From positions 1-64,000 of the forward strand of contig NZ_CANNGO010000007.1 of the NCBI RefSeq assembly GCF_947504215.1: 64,000 nt of DNA, in the 5' to 3' direction. Made by a program: the position numbers and the translations under genes. Numbering within the stretch: position 1 is the first letter of the stretch; each line of letters opens with the position of its first letter. The notes under the pieces are model-generated. The model saw nothing but the letters and a program-made list of their open reading frames with translations, was not told the origin of the DNA and searched no databases. Origin of the DNA: an uncultured Ruegeria sp. Lineage in GTDB: Bacteria > Pseudomonadota > Alphaproteobacteria > Rhodobacterales > Rhodobacteraceae. Shown in pieces: positions 17,104-25,213 of this stretch.

Positions 17104-17889
17104 ATGTTGGCGACCCCGGCATATGACATTGCGCTGATCCTGGATCAGGGACGGCGCGATTCTCAGGAAGACGCGATTGCCTCGCGCGTGTTTGACGCAG
17201 CGGGTTCGGGTTATGTCGTCGTTGCTGATGGAATGGGTGGCCATGAGGCGGGTGAGGTTGCCTCAGAGATGGTGATTGCCGCATGGCGCGACTCGCTGGA
17301 TAGCGAGCTTGAGAAAGACAATCCGGTCGAGGCGACGTTGGTTGATACGCTTCCTTTGGCGGCAATACAGGCCAATGCGTCGATTGCAACTCACAACGAA
17401 GAACAAGGTGACGGATTCAACATGGGGTCCACCCTTCTGGGTGTCCTGCTGCTGGATCAGCGCGTGTTCTGGATTTCAATCGGGGATAGCCCACTTTATC
17501 TTTTCCGAAACGGTGATCTGCAGCAGATCAACGAAGATCACTCGATGGCCCCGATGATTGACGCGCAAGCGGCCCAGGGGCTTCTGACAGAAGCCGAGGC
17601 GCAGGTTCATCCTGACCGCAACCAGCTGACTTCGGTCGTTATGGGGGCTGCAATCCCTCAGGTCGATTGCCCAGAAGAGCCGCTGACACTGACGGCAGAG
17701 GACATTCTCGTTCTGGGCAGCGACGGGCTGCAATACCTGAGTAACGCCGAGATACAGACCATTCTGAGCAACAACTCACAGGCATTGGCCCAGGATATCG
17801 CGGACTCATTGTTAAAGGCACTGCAGGTCAAAAACGATCCGGATCAGGACAACCTATCAATTGCCGTCGTGAAACTGAAGAGAACCTAA
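17104..17889 (+). CDS. PP2C-family Ser/Thr protein phosphatase
   Basis: 261 residues with the full set of PPM/PP2C motifs: RRDSQEDA near residue 20, VVVADGMGGHEAGE near 38-51 (metal-binding Asp and Gly), NMGSTLLGVLL, SIGDSPLYLFR, ILVLGSDGL and the closing DQDNLSIAVVKL. It should remove phosphate from Ser/Thr targets of the neighbouring kinase and reset the signal. Size and domain limits match stand-alone bacterial PP2C enzymes. There is no membrane segment. The gene starts 3 bp after the FHA gene and is followed 21 bp later by the first LysM/solute-binding protein. Confidence 0.93.
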   Translation: MLATPAYDIALILDQGRRDSQEDAIASRVFDAAGSGYVVVADGMGGHEAGEVASEMVIAAWRDSLDSELEKDNPVEATLVDTLPLAAIQANASIATHNEEQGDGFNMGSTLLGVLLLDQRVFWISIGDSPLYLFRNGDLQQINEDHSMAPMIDAQAAQGLLTEAEAQVHPDRNQLTSVVMGAAIPQVDCPEEPLTLTAEDILVLGSDGLQYLSNAEIQTILSNNSQALAQDIADSLLKALQVKNDPDQDNLSIAVVKLKRT

Positions 17890-17910
17890 AAAGGCAAAGC
17901 AACAGTAAAA

Positions 17911-19173
17911 ATGAGAAAACATCTGATCATATCCAGTCTGGCCCTTGCCGCCGCTACAGGCGCGGCCTCGGCCCAGGAGGCGTGTTCAACCTACGAGATT
18001 CAGCGCGGTGACAGCCTGCGTGATCTATCGATAGAGGTTTATGCGACAGAAGACTTCCGGATCCTCTATGACGCCAATCGGGATGTCATCGGATCAAACC
18101 CGAACGTCATTCGGGTCGGCGACGTACTGACCATGCCCTGTCTCGAAGACTTTGGGCGTGCACCGGTTCTGGCTGATACCGAGGCCGAACGGCTTGCCTC
18201 TGCTATGGCAGCGGAACTGGTGAAAGCTGCAGAAGCGCGCGCCGAAAAGGCCATTGCAGAAGCCGAAGCCCGTGTAGCCGCGGCAGAAGCCGAAGCGCAA
18301 CAAGCCAGTGAGGATGCCGTTGCTGCTGCCAAAGCCGAAGCGAAAAAAGAGATTGAAGCGGCCCGTGCCGAAGGTGCTGCTCTGATCCGTGACGCCGGTG
18401 TGGGTGCACGCCCCGAATTTAGTGATCGTCAGCTACTGTTGATCACAAGTGGGAACTACGCGCCTTTCACGGACGAGGCGTTACCGCATCGCGGCCTGTA
18501 CACTCAATTGGTAGAGACGGCGATGCTGCGCGCCGCGCCCGAGCAGTCTTACAAAATCCAGTTCGTCAATGACTGGTCCTCGCATCTGGATCTTCTGATG
18601 CCGACGCTCGCTTTTGACGGAACGTTCCCGTGGTCGCGCCCAAACTGCGAAGCGGCCGAAGCGCTATCTGAAACGGATCGTTCGCGTTGCGAGACCTACA
18701 ACTTCTCGAATCCGTTCTATGAGGTTGTGGATACGTTCTTTGCACGAAACGGTTCAGGCTATGAGCAGACGCTGACTTATGCTGACTTTGCTGGTACGAC
18801 GATCTGCCGTCCTGAAGGCTGGTCTTTGTCCCACATGGATGCGGTCGGGCTCTATGAGCCTGCAGTGACTTTGATGCGCCCGGTATCACCGGATGACTGC
18901 TTCCATGCCGTGATGGAAGGAACAGCCGATATCGTCGCAATCGAGGCCCATCTTGCTGTCGAGACAATCGGGCGCCTGGGTTACGAACACCGCATTATCG
19001 AAAACCCCAATCTCGCGGCGATCAAGTCGCTTAACGTCATGACCCATAAAGACAATCCTGATGGGGAAGCGATCCTTGAGACGCTGAATCAGGGTCTGGC
19101 AATCATGCAGCAATCCGGCGAATGGCGCGACATTGTGTCGACCGCCCTGCGTTATCAAATGGAAAATGGATAG
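17911..19173 (+). CDS. Secreted LysM plus solute-binding-domain protein 1
   Basis: 420 residues. A signal peptide, residues 1-21 (MRKHLIISSLALAAATGAASA), is followed by a LysM-like domain about 27-75 (IQRGDSLRDLSIEVY...IRVGDVL). Next is an Ala/Glu coiled coil about 85-150 and then a family-3-type extracellular solute-binding fold about 165-415 (LLITSGNYAPFTDEALPHRG...NPDGEAILETLNQGLAIMQQSGEW). Six cysteines match those of the next protein, suggesting conserved disulfides. LysM binds peptidoglycan, so it probably tethers a ligand-sensing module to the wall. It lacks transporter genes beside it. With the transmembrane kinase upstream, a sensory role is more likely than uptake. Confidence 0.85.
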   Translation: MRKHLIISSLALAAATGAASAQEACSTYEIQRGDSLRDLSIEVYATEDFRILYDANRDVIGSNPNVIRVGDVLTMPCLEDFGRAPVLADTEAERLASAMAAELVKAAEARAEKAIAEAEARVAAAEAEAQQASEDAVAAAKAEAKKEIEAARAEGAALIRDAGVGARPEFSDRQLLLITSGNYAPFTDEALPHRGLYTQLVETAMLRAAPEQSYKIQFVNDWSSHLDLLMPTLAFDGTFPWSRPNCEAAEALSETDRSRCETYNFSNPFYEVVDTFFARNGSGYEQTLTYADFAGTTICRPEGWSLSHMDAVGLYEPAVTLMRPVSPDDCFHAVMEGTADIVAIEAHLAVETIGRLGYEHRIIENPNLAAIKSLNVMTHKDNPDGEAILETLNQGLAIMQQSGEWRDIVSTALRYQMENG

Positions 19174-19217
19174 GGCTCCAAAAAGCCTGACAAACCAAAA
19201 GTCTGGAGGAAGTGGAC

Positions 19218-20324
19218 ATGTTTGAATTTAATTTGAAAAAAGTTGTGATGTCGGCCACCGCCGTCACTGCCCTAAGCGCCGGTGCCGCCGCCGCTCAGGA
19301 AGCTTGTACGAACTATACAGTCGCAGATGGTGATACGATGGCGACCATCGCCATCGCGGCCTATGGCTCATCAAACTATCAGCCGATCTTTAACGCCAAC
19401 CGGAATGTAATCACCAACCCAGGCGCGCTTGAGCCAGGTTTGGTTCTGGCCCTGCCCTGTGAAGACGGCAGCCTGCCCAACGGTCAAAGCGCCCAAGAAC
19501 TAATTGCGGCTGAAGAACAGCGCGCGGCAAGCGTCAAACGTTCGAATGTCTACGCTCCGCCAATCAAGATGGTGTCGGGCAACGGATGGGAACCATTCAC
19601 CAGTGAAAAGCTGAACGGAGGTGGGATCATGACCCGCCTGGCGACAACCAGCCTTCAGCGTGCTGGCAACAACCGTGATTTTTCGGTCAGCTTTGTGGAT
19701 GACTGGTCCTCACACCTAGAGACGCTCTTGCCACTGGGCGCATTCGATATCTCGATCGCCTGGACAGTGCCTGATTGTACGAACCGCACTTATGAGTGGT
19801 CCGCAGCTACTGAATCCCGGTGCAACGAATTTGTTGCTACGGTCCCGGTCTACGACATCGTTGGCGGTTTTTTCACTCTGCCGGAAAGCGAATTCGCACA
19901 GGCAACAGCCTTCGAAGACCTTGAAGGCGCAACCCTCTGCCGCATGGATGGCTGGAGCATGGTTGTGCTTGAAGAAGTCGGATTAAACTCTGAAAACCTG
20001 ACTTTGGTTCATCCCAGCTCGGCCCGCGAATGCCTTGATGCCGTTTTGACTGGAACAGCGGATGTGGCAGCGTTTGAAGTTGATCTGTTCGCGGCAACGA
20101 TGAACGACATGGGTCTGACTTCTGCTGACATCGTTGAAAACCCATACGTTTCTACACTGTCGTCGATGAGCTTTCTTGCGCATCGCACCAACCCCTTTGC
20201 GCGCGAGTATATTGCGATGATGAACAAAGGCCTGATCGAAATGCGCGAATCCGGCGAATGGTACGCGATCATCTCGGACACCCTGCGCGAGCAAAACGAA
20301 AAGTTGAACGCAGCTTCGAACTGA
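19218..20324 (+). CDS. Secreted LysM plus solute-binding-domain protein 2
   Basis: 368 residues from ATG 19218, chosen because GGAGGA at 19205-19210 is well spaced; GTG 19212 is an alternative. The signal peptide ends near AAAAQEA (about residue 26). A LysM-like domain follows (VADGDTMATIAIAAYG...LEPGLVLALPC), then, without the coiled coil of its neighbour, a solute-binding-type domain (MVSGNGWEPFTSEKLNGGG...NKGLIEMRESGEW). It is homologous to the preceding protein and keeps the same six cysteines (EAC, LPC, VPDC, SRC, TLC, REC). The pair may bind related ligands or form a heteromer. It is the last gene of the block and is followed by a strong terminator. Confidence 0.85.
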   Translation: MFEFNLKKVVMSATAVTALSAGAAAAQEACTNYTVADGDTMATIAIAAYGSSNYQPIFNANRNVITNPGALEPGLVLALPCEDGSLPNGQSAQELIAAEEQRAASVKRSNVYAPPIKMVSGNGWEPFTSEKLNGGGIMTRLATTSLQRAGNNRDFSVSFVDDWSSHLETLLPLGAFDISIAWTVPDCTNRTYEWSAATESRCNEFVATVPVYDIVGGFFTLPESEFAQATAFEDLEGATLCRMDGWSMVVLEEVGLNSENLTLVHPSSARECLDAVLTGTADVAAFEVDLFAATMNDMGLTSADIVENPYVSTLSSMSFLAHRTNPFAREYIAMMNKGLIEMRESGEWYAIISDTLREQNEKLNAASN

Positions 20325-20347
20325 TCCCTCGGTTCAGCTGATAAACT

Positions 20348-20376
20348 GGGGCTGGTCTTTGACTGGCCCCCTTTTT
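20348..20376 (+). terminator. Intrinsic terminator closing the signalling block
   Basis: GGGGCTGGTC (20348-20357) pairs with GACTGGCCCC (20361-20370), allowing two G-U pairs, around a three-base loop. CTTTTT follows. It lies 23 bp after the second LysM gene and touches the end of the convergent deacetylase gene. Confidence 0.88.
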
Positions 20377-21232
20377 ATTTGTCGGTTATCAGCTGATCCA
20401 GACGACCGGACAGCCCCTCGGGAGGGATCAGCCGCGTCAACTTTCGAAGTAAGCGCGCACCGCCAAACCGCAACCACTGGTTCTGTCGCCCCGCCCAATA
20501 TGCGGCTTTGCCAATCCCCAGCTTTCTCAAGTCCTGCTGTGACACCCAAAACTCCCTGTGATCAACCGTTTCGTAAGGGTGTAAGTAAACGTGCGGAACG
20601 ACTCCCGCGCTTTTTGCCTGGATGATCAAATCCCGCGCAACCGAATCAGGCGCAAGCTTCAGGTAGGTGCCTCCCAACCGTATTTGCGGACCCGAGCCTT
20701 TGTACCGCCCGGAAAACAATGGGATCAGCTGTAAGTCAGACAAGGTCATCGAATTGGAAAACTGCTGGCATTCATCCGCGGTCCCAAAGAATGATGAGCT
20801 GTCATAGTCAAAATAGCGCTCGATCAGTTTGTAGTGCTCGGACGTATTACGGTTCAGCCGGAATTTTGGGGCGCGAAACCCGTGAACGGGACTATTCGCG
20901 GCCTGTTGCAAACTGTCCTTTGCGCGCGCCAACATCTGGTCAATCGTTGCGATCGATTGCCGATCCATGCTGTCATGATAGTGGTAATGGCAGGCAATTT
21001 CATGACCTTGTTTTGCGATATGCGCCACGAGTTCCGGGGCTTTTTCGGCGACGACGCCCGTGCAGAAAAAGGTGGCCGTGCGTCCGCTTGGGCCACCATG
21101 TTCCTGAAGAAACGCAGCAATAGTCTCATAACTGCGCCAAAGCGCTTCAACCCGAAGCGGCCCTGTGTCCCAAACCCCGAGTTCTCGCTTCAGATCATGC
21201 GAGAAATCTTCGAAGTCGATGCTTAGAAACAC
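20375..21232 (-). CDS. NodB-like polysaccharide deacetylase
   Basis: 285 residues, GTG start. The NodB-homology motifs are visible: SIDFEDF near the start (catalytic and metal-binding Asp pair), CHYHYHD (H-x3-H metal ligands) around residue 82 and RAPKFRLN around 117. The family removes N- or O-acetyl groups from carbohydrate. No signal peptide is evident, so it may act in the cytoplasm on a precursor, or on lipid-linked sugar. It starts 4 bp after the stop of the carbamoyltransferase gene and is clearly in operon with it, consistent with modification of a surface glycan. The usual circular-permutation or extra domains are absent. Confidence 0.87.
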   Translation of the reverse strand: MFLSIDFEDFSHDLKRELGVWDTGPLRVEALWRSYETIAAFLQEHGGPSGRTATFFCTGVVAEKAPELVAHIAKQGHEIACHYHYHDSMDRQSIATIDQMLARAKDSLQQAANSPVHGFRAPKFRLNRNTSEHYKLIERYFDYDSSSFFGTADECQQFSNSMTLSDLQLIPLFSGRYKGSGPQIRLGGTYLKLAPDSVARDLIIQAKSAGVVPHVYLHPYETVDHREFWVSQQDLRKLGIGKAAYWAGRQNQWLRFGGARLLRKLTRLIPPEGLSGRLDQLITDK

Positions 21233-21236
21233 GCGA

Positions 21237-23009
21237 TTATGCCACGGCTTTGCTGGGGCTTTCCTCTTTCAGCGCCTCGCGAAGCACGACAAAGTCGCCG
21301 ATTACCAAAGCATCAACGCCCGAGGCTGCAAAGGTCGCACAGGCATGTTCCGGAGAGTAGACGATGGGTTCCTGAATATTGAATGAGGTGTTCAACAAGA
21401 CCGGCACACCCGTTTTTTCGCCGAATGTGGTCAGCAGCGCGTGATATAGCGGGTTCGCCGACTGTGAAACGGTATGCACGCGGGCTGTCTGGTCTGTATG
21501 GGTGATCGCCGGGATATCTGCGGCGCGTTCGTCGTGAACGCGAGCAACGATGTTCATATAAGGGCTGGTTTGATCAATCTCAAAAAAGTCCGAAGCGGCC
21601 TCTTCAGCGACACTGGGTGCGAAGGGGCGGAAGTGTTCGCGTTTCTTGATCTTTGCATTGATGTCGTCGCGAATACTGTCCTTTCGCGGGTCAGCGAGGA
21701 AGGATCGCGTGCCAAGCGCGCGTGGTCCAAATTCCGCTCGGCCCTGAAACCACGCAATGATCTTACCGTCTGCCAGCAGATCGGTCACCTGATCTAGCAG
21801 GTCTGACTGAGCCAGCGCAGTTTGTGACTGTGCGCAGCAGTTATCCAAGGCCGTGGCGATGGATTTGGTATCCCATTCGGCCCCTTGATACGGGCTACGG
21901 ACCGAGGTCAGGTCGACTTGGTCATGGGGAACGCAGGCCAGCGCCGCGCCCACCGCGCATCCCGCATCATGCGGCGCAGGTGGGATAATGATTTCGTCGA
22001 ACGTACCTTTGGAAATCAGGGTTCCATTGGCTGTCACGTTCAGCGCACAGCCCCCGGAAACGACCAACTTGCGCAGATCTGGATTTGCTTTGCGAACCGG
22101 TCCAAGAATGTGATGAAGCGCGTCCTCAAATGCCGCCTGAACCGACGCAGCAAGGTCGATATGCCGTTCATTCGGGGCGGTTCCGGGCTCACGCGCCTCT
22201 CCGAACAGCTCCTCAAGGCGAGGATGGAAAACGCCACGCAAGGCAGAATGATAGTCGCACAGCGTGGTATTCACACGGTAGCCGCCATTGTCTTCGAGCA
22301 GCAGAATTTCCTTGAGGATTGCATCGCGATAAATGGGTTTGCCGTATGGCGCTAAACCCATCATCTTGTATTCGCCTTCCAGCATCTTGAAGCCAAGAAA
22401 GCCAGTGAACGCGGAATAAAAGTGTCCCAAAGAGTTTGGCCAGCGGTGATCCGCTATACCCTCGCGTTTGCCATTGCGGACGGTGGTCACGATGGTCGAG
22501 CTTTCTTCGCCACCACCGTCATAGGAAAGTGACACAAAGCTGTCCCAATCCCGCATTGCCTCGGCATAGAGTTGATGGGTCAGGTGGTGATTGATGTAAT
22601 GTAACTTGAAATCGCAGGGGCCATGTTCCGCTGTCAGAATCTTACGGACGCGGAACAGATCCATCCAGCCACTCTCCTGTGGGCCTTCAGTACCGCTGTC
22701 CGAGGAAAACAATGCGCCAATGCGCGTTGTCACACTTTTTGCCGCCGAGGGGCTTTGCAGGATCTTGCGCACAGTACCGACGCCACGACCAGCCATGCGC
22801 CATGGCTGCCAATAGACGGCAACCTCTTCGATATCTGAAAATTTCAACCCGCCGATTCGCAGAACTTCGGTGATTGCGTGATGCGGAAAAGCGCCGTCAT
22901 TCTTGACCCGCGTCAACCGCTCCTCTTCGACTGCAGCAACCAATTTGCCGTCTACAAACAACGCCGCTGCGCTGTTATTCATCGTCGCTAAACCCAATAT
23001 CACTGACAT
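21237..23009 (-). CDS. NodU/CmcH-family carbamoyltransferase 1
   Basis: 590 residues, the normal length of this family. The N-terminal Kae1-like domain begins VILGLATMNNSAAALFVDG and holds the HHLTHQ metal-binding motif near residue 145. A glycine-rich SYDGGGEESS block follows. The C-terminal YrdC-like half contains FGPRALGTRSFLADP and KKREHFRPFAPS. The enzymes make carbamoyl-adenylate from carbamoyl phosphate and ATP and pass the carbamoyl group to a hydroxyl, as NodU does on Nod factors. The substrate here is presumably a sugar of the adjacent polysaccharide. It is divergent from a second, less typical family member across a 535-bp gap and is followed by a NodB-like deacetylase, another Nod-factor-like enzyme. 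Confidence 0.92.
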   Translation of the reverse strand: MSVILGLATMNNSAAALFVDGKLVAAVEEERLTRVKNDGAFPHHAITEVLRIGGLKFSDIEEVAVYWQPWRMAGRGVGTVRKILQSPSAAKSVTTRIGALFSSDSGTEGPQESGWMDLFRVRKILTAEHGPCDFKLHYINHHLTHQLYAEAMRDWDSFVSLSYDGGGEESSTIVTTVRNGKREGIADHRWPNSLGHFYSAFTGFLGFKMLEGEYKMMGLAPYGKPIYRDAILKEILLLEDNGGYRVNTTLCDYHSALRGVFHPRLEELFGEAREPGTAPNERHIDLAASVQAAFEDALHHILGPVRKANPDLRKLVVSGGCALNVTANGTLISKGTFDEIIIPPAPHDAGCAVGAALACVPHDQVDLTSVRSPYQGAEWDTKSIATALDNCCAQSQTALAQSDLLDQVTDLLADGKIIAWFQGRAEFGPRALGTRSFLADPRKDSIRDDINAKIKKREHFRPFAPSVAEEAASDFFEIDQTSPYMNIVARVHDERAADIPAITHTDQTARVHTVSQSANPLYHALLTTFGEKTGVPVLLNTSFNIQEPIVYSPEHACATFAASGVDALVIGDFVVLREALKEESPSKAVA

Positions 23010-23544
23010 AACCTAAAACACCTTTGGCCTAATATACTGCCGATAACCGGCATAGAGTAACGGTGAGTGCATTGGTGGCGCAAGGTCGTAGGTCACTAAA
23101 GCAGGCTAAAAATTTGTCACATTAGATCTGAACGGTCCGATCGATTGAAAAACAAATACAAATACCAGCTTTGACAACTAGTTGGTGGCCAAATACATGG
23201 GCCGAACTGGCGCTAATTTGCGAACAATCGTACAGATGTCGCGAATCCGTCCACAAAAACAGTGGTTGCATTTGGCCTATAGCGAATGCAGCAAAAGAGT
23301 GTTTACAAGACCCCTGCCCCATCTGTTAGGTTGATGGCGATAAATTTGGCATTTGGTTCGGTTTAAGATTTTCAGGTTTGCATATGTTCCCATATCGCCA
23401 AAGATTGGTCTCGCTAGAGCATGCGGGATATTGGCATGAATGTTGCAAAGACAGTTCTTCAGGAAGGGCTTGGGCCCTGATTGTGCTGCAAGCGGTGGCA
23501 TGACTTGGTGACTCTGAAACCGACAGTTTGGTGAGGTGTTTGGG
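23010..23544. promoter_or_regulatory. Divergent intergenic region between the two carbamoyltransferases
   Basis: No credible gene is visible in 535 bp. Promoters for both flanking genes must lie here. The sequence is AT-richer than the genes, with several T-rich tracts, but I see no clear operator or canonical promoter pair. Confidence 0.4.
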
Positions 23545-25116
23545 ATGAAGATTCTGTCTTTTAAATCAGGCCACGACGGCACCGTTGCGGGCGTCAACAG
23601 CGCAGATGACAGCCTGTTGTTTTCCTATGAGGCCGAAAAGAACAGCTTCCCCCGATATACACCGGTAACGCCGGACACGTTTATTGATGCCGGCCTTTGG
23701 TTCAAAGACTTGCCAGACGTCCTTGCGCTAAGTGGCTGGTCGAGAAATGGCATTGATCACGTGACGACATCAGGAGCTGGATATTTCGGCATTGGTGCCG
23801 GGTCAGAAACGGTCGGCAAGCGCACATTTTTTGGCAAAACGGTGGACTACTATACTTCGACCCATGAGCGTGCCCATATTTGGTGCAGTTACGCCCTGTC
23901 GCCATTTGCGCAAGGAGAGCCCTGTTACGTGCTGCTTTGGGAGGGTGTACTTGGCGACTTTTATGAAATCGACCGCGACCTGAACATTCACCATCTTGGT
24001 CGGGTTATGACTTCTCCGGGCACGCGCTTTGCGTTTCTTTATGCTTTGGCTGATCCGGATTTCCCAATCTCAGGTGGTGAGTTACGGCCAGCAGATCCAG
24101 GCCGTTTGATGGCTGCCTGCGCTTTCGGCGAAGGTGGTCCAGCGGAGGAAGAAGAACAGGTGTTGATAGACCAAATTCTGTCGATAGACACAACGACCGA
24201 CCCGTTGCGCAAAAGCTCGTTTGTCAATTCGCCGTATTTCAACATCGGAACCGACAGCCAGAGGTTGAAGAACCTGGCCACCAAACTGTCAGACGCTATT
24301 TTCAAGCAGTTCCAAGATTTCGCGGAAACACATCTGCAAAAGGGGTATCCCCTGATCATCGCCGGTGGTTGTGGGTTGAATGGAAACTGGAACGCCAAGT
24401 GGGAGAAAAGCGGCCTGTTTCGGGAAGTGTTTGTCCCACCAACCACTGGAGATTCCGGTTGCGCGATTGGTACCGCTGTCGATGCCATGCGGCATTTCAC
24501 CGGGCGCGCCAAGTTGAATTGGTCCGTCTATTCGGGCCAATCCTTCTGTGACGACAAGGCCGATCTGGAAGGGCTTACAGCGACCGAACTAAACCTAAAG
24601 CACGTAGCCCAGGCTTTGTACGACGGAAAAATCATCGGGTGGACCCGCGGAAACTGTGAGATTGGACCCCGCGCCCTTGGCAACCGCTCGATATTGGCTG
24701 CACCGTTCAATGCGGAAACGCGGGCGCGGTTGAACCGGATCAAAGGGCGCGCGGAAAACAGCCCTGTTGCACCATCATGTTTGGAAGAAGATGCGCATCT
24801 GCATTTCGACTTGGAAGGGTCATCGCCCTATATGCTGAGCTTCCACCAGGTCATCGATCCTAGCCTCGCGGCGGTCACACATGTGGACGGCTCCGCCCGC
24901 GTTCAAACTGTGCGACGCGATCAGAACGCCTTTTTCTATGACCTTCTGGCCGAGTTTAAAGCAATCTCGGGTGTCGGCGTATTGTGTAACACTTCACTGA
25001 ACTTCAAAAACTCAGGCTTTATAAACTCAACAAGTGATTTGGCTCACTACGCCCAGCAAGTAGGATTGGACGGGTTTGTGGCGGGAAATACATTCTACGA
25101 GATTGGTAAAATTTAA
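23545..25116 (+). CDS. NodU/CmcH-family carbamoyltransferase 2, divergent
   Basis: 523 residues from ATG 23545, preferred over GTG 23536 because GAGG at 23533-23536 is well placed. The Kae1-like N-terminal half opens MKILSFKSGHDGTVAGV and keeps an HERAH metal site near residue 113 and the IAGGCGLNGNWNAK block. The C-terminal half keeps IGPRALGNRSILAAPF but has KGRAENSPVAPS where the family usually has a K...RE.FRPFAPS block. It is about 70 residues shorter than its neighbour. It probably carbamoylates a sugar but may have altered donor chemistry. It leads the plus-strand run with a membrane glycosyltransferase and a GT2 enzyme. Confidence 0.85.
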   Translation: MKILSFKSGHDGTVAGVNSADDSLLFSYEAEKNSFPRYTPVTPDTFIDAGLWFKDLPDVLALSGWSRNGIDHVTTSGAGYFGIGAGSETVGKRTFFGKTVDYYTSTHERAHIWCSYALSPFAQGEPCYVLLWEGVLGDFYEIDRDLNIHHLGRVMTSPGTRFAFLYALADPDFPISGGELRPADPGRLMAACAFGEGGPAEEEEQVLIDQILSIDTTTDPLRKSSFVNSPYFNIGTDSQRLKNLATKLSDAIFKQFQDFAETHLQKGYPLIIAGGCGLNGNWNAKWEKSGLFREVFVPPTTGDSGCAIGTAVDAMRHFTGRAKLNWSVYSGQSFCDDKADLEGLTATELNLKHVAQALYDGKIIGWTRGNCEIGPRALGNRSILAAPFNAETRARLNRIKGRAENSPVAPSCLEEDAHLHFDLEGSSPYMLSFHQVIDPSLAAVTHVDGSARVQTVRRDQNAFFYDLLAEFKAISGVGVLCNTSLNFKNSGFINSTSDLAHYAQQVGLDGFVAGNTFYEIGKI

Positions 25117-25213
25117 AGCCAAACAGCTTTGTTGTTTGAGGCGCCCAGACAAAAAAGAGTATCATGAAAAGTGTAACGCGTTATTTGTTGACGAGTATTG
25201 AAGGAGGTCGGTC

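Noticed and set aside
13693-20324. Type VI secretion locus
   Set aside because: Kinase, FHA and PP2C genes are present, but none of the sheath, tube, baseplate, membrane-complex or ClpV genes is seen in the window.
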